From positions 26,368,186-26,432,185 of the forward strand of contig OZ034968.1 of NCBI GenBank assembly GCA_964030785.1: a stretch of DNA of 64,000 bases, read 5' to 3'. Below are positions 22,251-33,682 of the stretch, piece by piece (position 1 is the stretch's first letter; each line of letters starts with the position of its first letter). The translations under genes and the position numbers were made by a program. The notes below the pieces were generated by a model, which had not been told where the DNA came from, made no database searches, and worked only from the letters and a program-made list of their open reading frames with translations. This stretch comes from Siderastrea siderea. Taxonomy: Eukaryota; Cnidaria; Anthozoa; Scleractinia; Rhizangiidae.

Positions 22251-25200
22251 ATGGCTCAGTCTATTTGCATTTGTCTGGGGGAGGAGAGCAGGCAACAAAA
22301 TGGCATCGGGCAACTTACACCCGTTCACATTACTCGCGCACCTACAACTGCTTACATTGCCAGATCAGAGCCTGAAGCAGTCCAAAAGCAAATACGAGGC
22401 CCAGGGAGGTATTTGACGTGAAAACAGCCCCATTAAAATTGTACCTATCTTGCTTTTAAGTGTCTATAAAATGATAGGATTGCTACACCTGCTTCAGTGA
22501 AGCATGATCCTTGTGTCATGGACTGCAAAGCATCATGTTTGCTAAAAATAAATGTATTCATAGCTTTTCTTGCTGAGGAAAAATCATAAAAACAATCAAA
22601 ATTGTATAATTTGCTCTTGATTTATGACTAACAGTGAGAGAAAAGCAGCCACAGATTTAAATAGCATGATGCACTGCGGTCTATGAAACATACATCAATA
22701 AAGCAACCTTTTTTTAAATAGATGTATAAAACTAAACCCAAAATGAATTTTTTTATTTCACCATTTTTTTGCCATGTAAACAAACTTCCAAGTCAACATT
22801 AATCAACCAGACTTTTAGGCTGAAACTGAAAACTGAGCATCAGGTAACTAAATATCCCATGTGACTTAAAAGATTAGTTTCAACGAATTTCTTGGAAAAG
22901 ACTAAATCATCAAAACTTAAGTAGAAGGTCTGTGAACATACTATAAGCCCAGCCTTTATGTATTCACTTCAAGGTGGAAGGATTGACTTATATTTTTTAA
23001 ATATTATTGGTCCAAAGGGTCTACGGTGTGAGATTTAGGAACAGTTTTCTGGGAAAAAAAGGGGGATGGAGAAACAATTTTTCCTACTAGAAGCTGTGAA
23101 AGCAAAAATGATAGTCAATCACCACAAGCGCTATGATGTAGTGTTACAAACATGAACAGCAATGTTTTGTCAAGGTTAAAATTTGAGCCTGGAACTTGAG
23201 AATTTTAAGACTTGATAAAACAATGTGCTGTGCGTGCTTTGAACAGCTTCAAAAACTGTCCATGTAGAATTTCATTTCTATAGTATTGCTAATGACGCTT
23301 TTGTGAAAGTTGGATATTAGCATACGAGAAAGCATTACATCATCGGAAGAAGATTTTATATAATGAATATTAATTAGGAGCATTTTAACAGATAAAAAGT
23401 GCATCTGCGTGATGCATTATCAATCATTTGATAGGGCCATAGCCCAATGAATTATTAATGAGGTTTTGAAGCAATGGTAGACTTGAATCTACGTCTAACA
23501 CTTGAGAATATTTTACTCACATGATCACCTGTATATCAGATGCATTATAATCTGACAAGTGACTATTTTGTGAAATGTCTTAGACAGAAGAAGTGGACCA
23601 GCATATGATGTGCGAATGTTAAATAGGTTGATGGAAGCCAACCAAGTGCCTCAAAGGCTGCCATTTCTTTGCATTGGGGCACGAGAAGTAAGTAACAAAA
23701 TAATAAATATTATATAGAAAAGAGTTTTTTTAGTGGAAAATAAACCACTCGTAATGTTCATACGAAACTACATCCGGGACCCGAGTGGCATATTTTCCAT
23801 ATCCTCAGTAGTGAAGATATCGTTGACATCATTTCCTGCTTTTACCTTGTTGTTTGTGCAAAAATACTCTTGTCTATATAATAATTAAAAAGAACATTAC
23901 ACGGCCGGTTGAATATATGAATTTTATTTTTTCATGTTAAAAAAGTGGTATTTTACTCACTCACTGTGCTCGTTTGTAAAATATTGATTTTACCACTCGC
24001 AAATAAAATCCATATCTTCACACCACCGTGTAATACCCTCTATATATAAACTTTGCATGCCGGTACTATATGACAGTGTGCTTCTGGTCATTACCAATGA
24101 TTTACATTTTTCATTCTAACAACCCTAACCAACAAAAGCATTCATTACGTAAATATTAATTACTGCCGTGCAATTCTTCAATTTTGCTAGATGAGATTGC
24201 AGAGCCACACAGATTGCACTCCTGTTGTGCTGATTCGCTACAGCCTTACTCAAAGGGCTATTGATGTAATAAGGTTAGTCACTTTAAATAAGTATATGAA
24301 ACCCTAAAATATGTCCGTTAATTACTGTCGTTGCCATTCAGACAAAATAATTAAATTGTAAGCAATGTTCTTTTTGTTCGTATCGTCTTTGAAGTTACAC
24401 ATTTTGGGGTTAGAAATAGTTTCTAATTTAAGTTTGTTTGTAATTTAAACAAACAGATCAATAATGACGGCGAATGATGCGACACACCAACTGCTTATGC
24501 AGTGTAATATACATGTTTCACTCATGGGGAGTGATTTTGATGGCAACGGTAAGTTACAATCGAACAACTAAGTCAATAATGTTAGACAGGTATCTAACTG
24601 TGTCAAATAGCACAAAATACCAGTATTTGATTTATCAATCATCCAACAATAGCCGTATACCTTTTGAGGCCACTAATTGAAAATAATGTCTAGTAGTTCA
24701 GGCCTGAGACCTTTGATTAGTCACTCTCAATTAGGACAAAATTGTAATACGGTATTATTCTTTGTCATTAGCTTGTGGAAAACAAAAGCACTGCGGTAAT
24801 GATGAGGTAGAAGTGAGAATATTACAACCAACACTTTCTCCCAGCAGACTCCTAACTGGGAATGTGTTAACAGGTGGGTAGAGCTTGCTTAAGTCAATCA
24901 AAGAATTATGCCAATGTTTTGTATTAATATGCAGACTTTCCATTAAAGGTGATGAGCCAAACTTCCTGGAACTGCTGACACAGGCCACTGTGGAAGCCTC
25001 ACAGGCTTCCCAGGCAGTCCGTGCCCATAGGTAGGAAGGAGTCTATACTGTTACAGTGTCATGCCTAGGGTGAGGTGATAATTATTGTTGGATTCTTTTG
25101 GGGCAGAGGTGGGGTGGTATTTAAACATTATTAAAGGTGATAAAGCTCTTTGCGACTTCAATTATCCTTATCATTCCAGCCAACACATGAAGTATTTTCC

Positions 25201-28200
25201 TCTCATTACAGGGAGCTTCTCGAGCAAGATAGACAACTGCGTTGCGAGCAAGATGACCAGTTAAGAAAATCGGTGAGCAGAGTCAGAATACGATCAAACA
25301 AGTTTTACTTAACAAATTGAAAGACAAAACGGACACTGGACTTCAAATTAAACCAAACTACATGCCTTGGCAGACAGTCAGAGACACTTGACATGTAAGG
25401 GTCCAGCCAATAATTGTAGAGGGGTGAGCCGGAGCATTTTCAAAAGTGGTTTCTCAAAAAAGCCTGATCTACCCCCTCGTGAGCATAAATTGACGGGTCG
25501 GTATGGTAACCTGATGTCTATCAAAACCTCATGTTGGGAAAGTATGTCCAATGGCTAGTAACAGAGTGAAGTAGCAAATCAATTTCGTTTTTTTTTTTTT
25601 TTGGTGCAATGAAGTATCAGCCGTTCTAATTAACCTCGGTGTGTCCCCTAAAAATGAAGTGGAGCCACCTTAAATAAGGAGTGATTAATGCACATGACTC
25701 TGAAATAATTATCTTCAATATATGATAATACTACTTTCATGCCGACTGACTTGTCTTCAACAAGTAATCCAAAAACATTTTCCAAAATTAAGATTGCAGG
25801 ATTATGTTTGCTCAAGAGGCTTTTTCGTGTCATACCGTTTTTGCAAGGAAATTTCTATGGCCAAAAGGAGCAACACTGAAAAGACTGAAAGCAAAGTGAC
25901 CCATCCCCCTGCTGTACGGCCCACCCTCACCTACACCTATTGACCGGTCCCTAACCTAATTAAACGATAGAGTTCTTCTGTCGAAGGCACTATCGTGTGA
26001 TAGGTTGCCCGAAAAGAATTGAAAAATAACAACAAATATTAGCGTTCGAGGGCTTACATGAAGTTTGAACATCAAAATTCCGAGGGAACCTATGACACGT
26101 AGGGCCTGAGACAGGACTCTATTGTTTTTATTGTACAACGCTAAATTTTGAGCGAAAATTGCCAAAAACGTCACGTGATCGATTTCGACCAATGGGAGCA
26201 TTCCAAAATTTAGCGTTGTTCTATAATAAAAATTATTGTTTAAATACCTCCAAGATAGACACTATATATGCATATTCAGTATATTACAAGTAAATAATGT
26301 AGACCCAAAGTGCAGTAACAATAATTACAAACAAAGCTTCATTCAATCGACATTGTGCGGTCAAACCAGTGCGTGTTAGACTTTTAATGAACTTTTGCTA
26401 TGTGTAAGGTAATACACTCGATTTATCTTAGGAAATGGAAGACAAAAGAAAAGAGGAACTGGCCGTAAGTAATTTATTAAAGTAGTGTGTGCATGTAACA
26501 TATAACGTACTAGTTTACCTGCCTAAATAGTTGCGCAAAGAATTAGGCCCCATTTCTGCCCAGATTGGCCCTACTAACCGAGTTAAAGTAAACCTACTTA
26601 GTTATTCGGAAATCTCATTTTGATATTCATGACTGCAGTATGCCTTTTACAAACGTATTCGTTAGTTTAATCGATGTAGCATCGGCATGTTTAACTACAT
26701 TTTGCTAAATCAAAAAACAAGTGAAAAGTTAGCTCGCTCGGGGTAACTCGGGGGATAGTTGTCTCGCGTACCGGGGACCATATAAATGGGGCCTCATGAC
26801 ACACACAATGAGGACAATTTTTTTTTTAATACGGTAGTCAGTTACAGGTGGAATGTAGAGCTCTCACAGCTCCTGATATAGATGAATAACACCGATACTC
26901 CTTTTTTACGAGGCCAAGAAAAGATACTTGCCAACTGCTGAAAAGGTGTTCGTATTGGCGAACACCGTTGTTCAGCAAAGAAAAAGAAAATGTTATCATC
27001 GACTTTTTACAAAAGGTTTGCCAATTTGGTATTTACGGTTCACTGTTTCTTTAGGGTCAAAGAGGACAGGAACGTGGCCAAAGAGGCAATGAGGATGAGG
27101 TAAAATGTTATTAAACTCGAAATCAACGGTTTTAAAGAAATTTGATCTCAAGGCTTTTTTGTTGTAAAAGAAAACGTCATCTCAAGGTGTTGTGTACGGT
27201 TTAAAAAAAAGAGATAAATGTATGGAAACATACAATTCGTTTCAGCTGTAATCGAATATAATCCCAAGTAAAAGGCGAACATTTTCATACACCTATTTCA
27301 ATTAAGGTTGCGTCAGTAATGCATGATGCATGATCCTTATTTCATAGACCGCAAAGCATCGTGTTTGCTATAAATAAAGGTATTGATCACTTTTCTCGCT
27401 GAAGTCACTCTAGGAGAAAACCAATATTTAAATACATTTGCTCTTGCTTTAGGACTAATAGCTAGAGAAAAGCAGCCATAAATTTTGCGAGCATGATGCA
27501 CTGTGGTCTATGAAACATGCATCACTGAAACAACCTTTTTTGAAATAGGTGCATCTTGCCTGATTTGTTTTCTGCGTGCTTGAAGTTGAAAAAATCGTCC
27601 CTTCTCTTTTACATAAAGTTTAATGGTTTAAGTGTCAAATTATCGTTTGCACAAGGAGCTTTTACATTATTTGCAGGATGCCACTCGTGTTGAACATGAA
27701 GACACTGTGGTGGACAGCGAAGAGGTAATATGGCTTTCTTAGTCAGTTTAACTAGCAAACAAAAATATACTTTTCAGCTGATAACAACAACAAACATAGG
27801 ATTGTAAATGTTGGGTCAACAAAACAATACAACTAACACGGTATAGAATTGGACCGTCCTCAAGTATAAAGGATTTATTTATTTTCTATTAGCTAAAAAG
27901 GTTCAGATTGCTAAATTGCACCTATCTACTTGTTTGCTTGCACAATCAATATCAGAAAATGTCTGCTATGATTTAGGCGCAGCACTGACTTTTGAACATT
28001 CCTTTTAGGTACGAAAAAGACGCATAGAAAGATTCGAAAAGGAGGTAAGGAAAAGATATAATTAAATAAAAAGGGCGACAAAACATGACACAACACACCT
28101 GTTTTGGGGGCAAGGTGCTTTACTAGCCTTCATACGGAAACGCATGTAATGGTCAATGATGCTGTCATGGATAGGGACGGAGTGGGAACGTTTGTGTGTT

Positions 28201-28703
28201 GTGCGTACACTTCTCACAGTACAAAGTAGTGCCATGTTTATTTGTCTGATTTATTGCTCCTGGAGATCACATGTCAATCAGACGACGATACAACCATGTC
28301 GACCTTACGGCTAACCCATAAAATTTTTCTTACCAACAAGTGCATATAAAACTATATAAATTGATGCATTTGAACTAAACGTTAACAGCACACAATATTC
28401 AAGACTCCTTTCACAGTAGTTGATACACTGTTGTGCTGTATTTTACTTTACAGGGGCATGCTAACAAACGTCCAAGAACTGATAAGGAAGGCGAAAAGAA
28501 TGACGAAAGTGGAGAGGTAAAAACTTAATCTAGCTTTCAAAGGGCCATTCTCCACCGCTTAAGCAAGTTGAAATCTTGTAACATTTGCAGTTAATGCTAA
28601 ACAATGAAAAGTGAGCGCATCCACAAAATAACATTTTTTTTTACTGATTGTGTCCAATCGTGTTTTCTTTTTACAGGTGATTTTGAGGCAAGAAAAAGAG
28701 TAA
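22251..28703 (+). CDS. Unknown 308-aa protein, 13 exons, inside the 19-kb element
   Basis: Exons: 22251-22408, 23591-23687, 24191-24273, 24457-24548, 24772-24873, 24949-25030, 25212-25272, 26432-26464, 27055-27099, 27677-27724, 28009-28044, 28454-28516, 28677-28703 (TAA). Every junction is GT-AG and phase is kept throughout, giving 927 nt. The N-terminal half is globular with no family I recognise (ARSEPEAVQKQI, RMLNRLMEANQVPQRLPFLC, VVLIRYSLTQRAIDVI). From exon 7 it becomes a charged helix; LLEQDRQLRCEQDDQLRKS resembles the EQD-rich helix before UBX domains in FAF-like proteins, but no UBX fold follows. The last seven exons are tiny, acidic/basic, and include basic NLS-like runs (VRKRRIER, NKRPRTDKE). 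The start ATG is my choice and is uncertain; an upstream exon is possible. No DDE or nuclease motif is visible. It may be a captured host gene or an element gene. Confidence 0.72.
22483..22727. mobile_element. MITE copy 1 (CATGATCC... family)
   Basis: Ends are inverted (GCATGATCC...CATGGACTGCAAAGCATC versus GATGCACTGCGGTCTATGAA). The same ~245-bp sequence recurs at 27318-27560 in the same orientation, also in an intron of this gene. Confidence 0.7.
23731..24045. mobile_element. MITE of the TTACACGG family
   Basis: The part 23877-24045 has inverted ends (TATATAATA...CATTACACGG and CCGTGTAATACCCTCTATATA). The left part carries ATTTTCCATATCCTCAGTA, which also occurs (complemented) in the nested element at 39041-39243, so both belong to one family. 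Confidence 0.6.
27318..27560. mobile_element. MITE copy 2 (CATGATCC... family)
   Basis: A second copy of the element at 22483-22727, with TGCATGATCC...CATAGACCGCAAAGCATC at one end and its inverted partner GATGCACTGTGGTCTATGAA at the other. Confidence 0.7.
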
Positions 28704-28834
28704 AGAACGTCTAAATTGTGTTGGTGGCTCAGTTTGCCTGGATTCTCCATTATTGACGTATTGACTCTAAGAACTAGTTTGAGAGTGAAAGAGTTTTTAA
28801 ATACTTTGTTTCATTTGTATTAACTACAGTTTAA

Positions 28835-28840
28835 AATAAA
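28835..28840 (+). promoter_or_regulatory. Polyadenylation signal of the unknown gene
   Basis: AATAAA about 130 bases after the stop codon and about 90 bases before the inner edge of the right inverted repeat. So the transcript could end inside the element without running through the arm. Confidence 0.5.
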
Positions 28841-28931
28841 AAGAATGTCACATTTACAACCTTAGTGATTTGTCAGTAAACTGTTTCTCCTCTTCTATTT
28901 TGGTCTTTTATTAAAAAAGGGGGAAACTAGA

Positions 28932-30984
28932 CAAATGTGTACAAGGTGGCGGTGTCCATAACAATTCCAAGTTTTCTTAAATCTGGCTATTGCCTACTTG
29001 CAAACACCTATTTGTAACTCGCATCAGTAACTTCCATAATCTTACAGTGATCATGACAGAGTCTGGAAGGTCTTAACATCAAGTATCGATTTTTGTGGAG
29101 TCCCCTGCTTGTAGGAAATATGTCGGTGGAACTGAAAGACCCATATTTGAGTGTTCATATATATTTGTATTTTACATGTATCATTATTAATCAAGCCAAA
29201 ATACTAAGATGTGTTGTTAATCAATAAAAGGAAGAATATTAAGGAGAACCAATTTTGTGCATTAATTTCATGGGTCGATGTAAAAGGCATCGAATGAGTC
29301 TTAAAAAAAAGAGGTACATGTGTCGAACGTATCTTGTAAATGCAATTAGCCTAAGACATGTTCTATGCATTCTCAACATGAACAATGAGCAAACATCAAT
29401 TAAAAAGAAAGATAAAAAAGACGCAATTGCACAACCATCAAGACGTTTACAATAGGTAACAAAAAGGCAGTGAAAAATATGAAGTCTTAAGAGCGGCACC
29501 ATAAAAATTTGCGCATCCTTAAAAGCGGCGTCTTAAGGAGCCTTAAAAGCGGAGCCTTTGTACAGTCCTGAAAGTCAATAGGCAATTTTAAGAAGACGTC
29601 GTAAAAGTGGCAATTTTACAGGGTTTTAAAAGTGTCAATTTTATGGAGTCTTAAAAGTGGCAATTTTATGGAGCCTTAAAAGTGGCAATTTTACAGAGTC
29701 TTAGAAGTGCCAATTTTGAGGAGCTTTAAAAGTGGCACTTTTACAAAGTCTTAAATTGGCATTTAGGAAGCCTTAAAAGTGGGACTTGTAAGGCTCCTTA
29801 AAAGTGGCAATTTTACAGTCATTAAAGTGGCAATTAAGGAGTCTTAGAAGATTTTACGGAGTGTTAAAAGTGGCAATTTTAGGGAGTCTTACAAGTGGCA
29901 ATTTTAAGGAGCCTTAAAAGTGGCAATTTTACAGAGTCTTAAAAGTGGCAATTTTAAGGAGCCTTAAAAGTGGCAATTTTACAGAGTCTTAAAAGTGGCA
30001 ATTTTAAGGAGCCTTAAAAGTGGCAATTTTACAGAGTCTTAAAAGTGGCAATTTTAAGGAGCCTTAAAAGTGGCAATTTTACAGAGTCTTAAAAGTGGCA
30101 ATTTTAAGGCTCCTTAAAAGTGGCAATTTTACAGAGTCTTAGAAGTGGCAATTTTAAGGAGCCTTAAAAGTGGCACTTTTAAGGCTCCTTAAAAGTGGCA
30201 ATTTTACAGTCGTAAAAGTGGCAATTTTAGGGAGCATTAAAAGTGGCACTTTTAAGGCTCCTTAAAAGTGGCAATTTTACAGTCGTAGAAGTGGCAATTT
30301 TAGGGAGCCTTAAAAGTGGCACTTTTAAGGCTCCTTAAAAGTGGCAATTTTACAGTCTTTAAAGTGGCAATTTTATGGAGTCTTAAAAGTGCCAATTTTA
30401 CAGAGTCTTAGAAGTGGCAATTTTAGGGAGCCTTAAAAGTGGCACTTTTAAGGCTCCTTAAAAGTGGCAATTTTACAGTCGTAGAAGTGGCAATTTTAGG
30501 GAGCCTTAAAAGTGGCACTTTTAAGGCTCCTTAAAAGTGGCAATTTTACAGTCTTTAAAGTGGCAATTTTAAGAGTCTTAGAAGTGGCAATTTTAAGGAG
30601 CCTTAAAAGTCGTAAAAGTGGCAATTTTAAGGAGTCTTAAAAGTGGCAATTTTACAGAGTCTTAGAAGTGCCACTTTTTAGGAGTCTTAGAAGTGGCACT
30701 TTTAAGTGGTCTTATAAGTAGCAGTTTTAAGGAGCCTTAAAAGTGACAATTTTACATTCTCTTAAAAGTGGCAATTTTAAGGACTCTTAAAAGTGGCAAT
30801 TTTACATAATCTTAAAGGTGGCAATTATGGAGTACTAAAAGGTGCAATTTAACGGATCTACGGTATTTTTATGACATTGAGTTACATACAACAGTTTTAA
30901 GACATTATTTAAATTTAGCTAATTTTATATTTTTATTTAACAAATTTACAAAGGGGACTTTGGCCAGCTGCTGATAATGATCCC
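28932..30984 (-). repeat. Right terminal inverted repeat of the 19-kb element
   Basis: Reverse complement of 11735-13621: inner unique part 28932-29470, satellite about 29510-30840 (units GGAGCCTTAAAAGTGGCAAT, or with TTTACAGAGTCTT between), outer unique part 30841-30984. The array is more homogeneous than on the left, with several identical consecutive units at 29930-30110. Confidence 0.9.
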
Positions 30985-30990
30985 AATGAC

Positions 30991-32921
30991 GCGAGATTTT
31001 AATCAGTCAAACGTATAAACTTGGGTTAAACTGTGCACATCAACGGTGCACAACAGCATCTCCAAATACTCTACTCGGCTCTGTCGCTCATGAATTAATC
31101 TGACGATACAGGAATCTTAACCTTTATGGGCCGGTTATTTAAACAAGGTCTGACTGAAACTGCGGCTTAAGACAATGACTCTACCTCCCAAATGTGTTCA
31201 TAGGCGGGTCATTTTAAGGACATAAAAGTTATTATTCTCTGTGCTATATGCTTTCTTTACCCTGTTTACTGTAAGCAACGTTGAAATATCAGAGCTGGCC
31301 ACTCTGAAATTGGTTTAGATCGGGGCCGGCTATTTTTAAAGTTTAAGTAGTGAAAAATATTAAACAATAGTTTCAATCTACCCTTGAGGGATAATTTAAA
31401 TGCTGTCGCCTAGCTGTCTGCCAAAGACAATACAGAGATGCCTCCTAGAACTCGGCTTTTCTTTGTGAACACTTATTAGGTAATCACTGAGGCACTAACA
31501 ATCTGAAATACCCAGAATTATTTTCGCCCCTTCTAAGGTAGAATCCGGGAAAAATACTACTGGAGTCATAACTTTGCCCACAAAATGAGATGCTGGCCCC
31601 TCTTAAGGATACCTTGTAAAATTTTCTTTCCTTTTTTTAAAAGAGGAGCCTCCCCCAGGCATACACGTTGCATCCGAAAAATTCTTTAATTAGGCAACCC
31701 ACTGAATCGAAGCACCAAACGTTGAATGCTATTTATCACCAGCGTCAAAATGACAATAGATCGATTGCTATTTTAGTCTCGACAAGGCCAACTGAAAAAT
31801 ACGATTTCATTCCAGTTCCAAAATTATGAAATATGCCAACCTTTTGTCTAAAAGAAGCAGCGCGTGCAAAAAATGGACCCGTTTATTTGCTTCAGCTTGT
31901 CTTGACGAAAACATATGCATAGAAATGTCGAAAGTAAGTCTACTCTTGCTTTAAGTTTTCACGACTTACAGGTGTTTACACCTGACCCCGATCAAAGAAA
32001 AGAAACATCCTGAAGAATTTTATTCTGTCTTCGGCCTTGGTCTCTCAAAAGATGTGCACAAAACACACGCTGGACCTTGAGTCAGGCAGGGGCATCCAAC
32101 CAGTTATTTCTCTAGAATACCAGTTCGGAAAATAATAACCGCCTCACAAATTCGGGTTCAATCGTGGGAAAATGTTTGCCTGCATGTCATCTCAGACCCT
32201 ATCCCTTGTAACATAGGAAAATTAATTCCTTTTGTTTTTGGAGGGACAAATAAAATACGTCATATATAATACGAAATTAAGTCAGGTAGCATTTTTGAAG
32301 AGCAAACAGCTGCTCGGTTAAATTCGGCCGATAAGATTTTGTTTCCTATAACGCTCTGCGACTTAAAAAAAGGTTTAGCTACAGAATCCGAACAGATCAA
32401 CCTGTGTTATCGTATTTGAATTAATATCCATTTTGAAGGCCCTGAAACAATCGGAGAAAACAGAAAATGACATTTCATGTATTTTGCTTACATTTTCCTG
32501 TCTGGTGCCCATGTTGAGCGAGCTGCAGATTTACAATAACTGACAAAGATCAAAAGTGTTTGAATTTCCTTACAGTGGCCAATTTACCTTATTTTAACTG
32601 AAGCTGTTATCAATTTGAAAAGATACCTTCACGGACCCACCGAACCAGCATCACAGCATCTTTAGAAACTAATTCCTGACATTTTAGTTTTCAATGCGGC
32701 TATCTGATTAACCATATTTTCTGAAAGCCTTTACTTTGCAACAGCATCGTTTAGAACTGCTGGCCGTTGCTAATACAGTCAGTAAACACAATGCAATTGA
32801 CTCTCCTCTTTAAGCTTCCCACAGTCTATTCTAGTAGGAACGTGACCTAAATTTCAGCTGTCACCTCTGCTTACCTCTAAGAGTAAGCGACCAGAAGAGA
32901 CATAGGAAATGCAAGCTGCGT
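30991..32921. other. No gene recognised, right flank inside the outer insertion
   Basis: AT-rich sequence without long open frames or recognisable repeats. It belongs to the outer insertion because it lies between the 19-kb element and the resumption of Gypsy RT. Confidence 0.4.
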
Positions 32922-33231
32922 AAAGGCCCGTTTACACATGCGATTTTTGGTGCAATTTTTGTCGCGCTCTCCCATGCAACTTTTGTCGCAAGTGTAAACT
33001 AGCAGCGATTTCGCTGCGATTCCAGTGCAATATGTGCTGCACTTTCCCCCAAACCGCCGCCAAGTTGCATCAATCGAAACCTCTGCAATATCGCAGCCAC
33101 AAATCGCACCGCAAATTGCCGCTAGTTTACACTCACTTGCAATTTTTATCGCGAGCTTGAGCGCGACAAAAATTGCATTTAAATGTGCGACAAAAATTGC
33201 ACAAAAAAATCGCATGTTTAAACGGGCCCTA
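32922..33231. mobile_element. hAT-like MITE
   Basis: Inverted ends AGGCCCGTTTACACATGCGA (left) and the complement of TCGCATGTTTAAACGGGCCC (right). GGGCCCGTTTAAAC-like ends are usual in hAT MITEs. The interior is full of inverted GCGACAAAAATTGCA words. I could not find a clean 8-bp duplication. Confidence 0.6.
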
Positions 33232-33682
33232 AGATCGGCGAAATGTGGAAGCGGACGAAAAGATAAAGCGGGTTGATATTGAGGAGAGACAGAGCTCCCT
33301 TTTGTCTCCTTCTCCGTCTCTCTTTCCAACTATAATTTTTGATATCGTTTGTTATTTTTGTGGGATCTTCATAACAAAATCGGGAGGTTTTTCCAGATTT
33401 TCGGGACGACACTCATTACTGTGTAGTGCTGTTCAAACAGCAAATGTTAGAGTTGACACCCCTCGTCGTTTTGTTACTGACCGAAGAACAGTTGGCGAAA
33501 TGTATTTACGACAGTGATTGCACAGGCATATGCTTGACGTGTAAATTAACATGTTACAGTAGAATGTCAATTTATTATACCACCCGTGGAACCGAACTAA
33601 CCGCAAGATCATTAGCAGATTGACAGAACTTCGCGCCTTGAATTACTTCTTGCTGTGAAATCCTGAGCTTACCAAAGCTCCC
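33232..33682. other. Right edge of the outer insertion
   Basis: No protein recognised. The last ~25 bases resemble the complement of the left edge at 6972, the basis for proposing terminal repeats. Confidence 0.35.

Larger units (their letters stand above)
11735..30984. mobile_element. 19.25-kb element with ~2-kb satellite-built terminal inverted repeats
   Basis: The first bases GGATCATTATCAGCAGCTGG are matched in inverted orientation at 30964-30983. Inverted similarity then continues through about 1.9-2.05 kb on each side. Directly outside lies AATGAC on both sides (11729-11734 and 30985-30990), with one extra C on the right. Inverted arms plus a 6-bp direct duplication indicate transposition rather than simple inversion. 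The interior holds a decayed TRAF-like gene, an intact 13-exon gene, a Harbinger copy, tandem arrays and palindromes. Long inverted repeats built of short tandem units recall Drosophila FB/Galileo and sea urchin TU foldback elements. A 6-bp duplication also occurs in Polintons, but none of the Polinton hallmark genes are seen. Confidence 0.8.
6972..33682. mobile_element. 26.7-kb composite insertion inside the Gypsy RT, CATG duplication
   Basis: Gypsy homology breaks at 6971 and resumes at 33683. The four bases CATG occur at both borders (6968-6971, 33683-33686), and the RT reading frame on the left continues in the same codon phase on the right. The two ends show an imperfect inverted similarity over about 25 bases (left GGGCTTTGATCGCTTCAGGA; right, complemented, GGGAGCTTTGGTAAGCTCAG, each followed by GATTT or ATTT). 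I infer that one DNA element inserted here and was later invaded by the 19-kb element and others. Removing 11735-30984 leaves about 7.5 kb. No transposase was recognised in that remainder, so the superfamily is open. Confidence 0.6.

Noticed and set aside
29239..29502. Open frames in the inner part of the right arm
   Set aside because: The same DNA on the left arm (about 13100-13360) does not keep a comparable frame under obvious selection, and no protein family is recognised.
11735..30984. Polinton/Maverick identity for the 19-kb element
   Set aside because: Size and 6-bp duplication fit, but no protein-primed DNA polymerase, retroviral-type integrase, packaging ATPase or capsid genes are seen, and the ends do not have the usual AG/TC start.
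32877..33329. 150-codon minus-strand frame
   Set aside because: It runs through a hAT-like MITE with repeated GCGACAAAAATTGC words; composition reflects the repeat.
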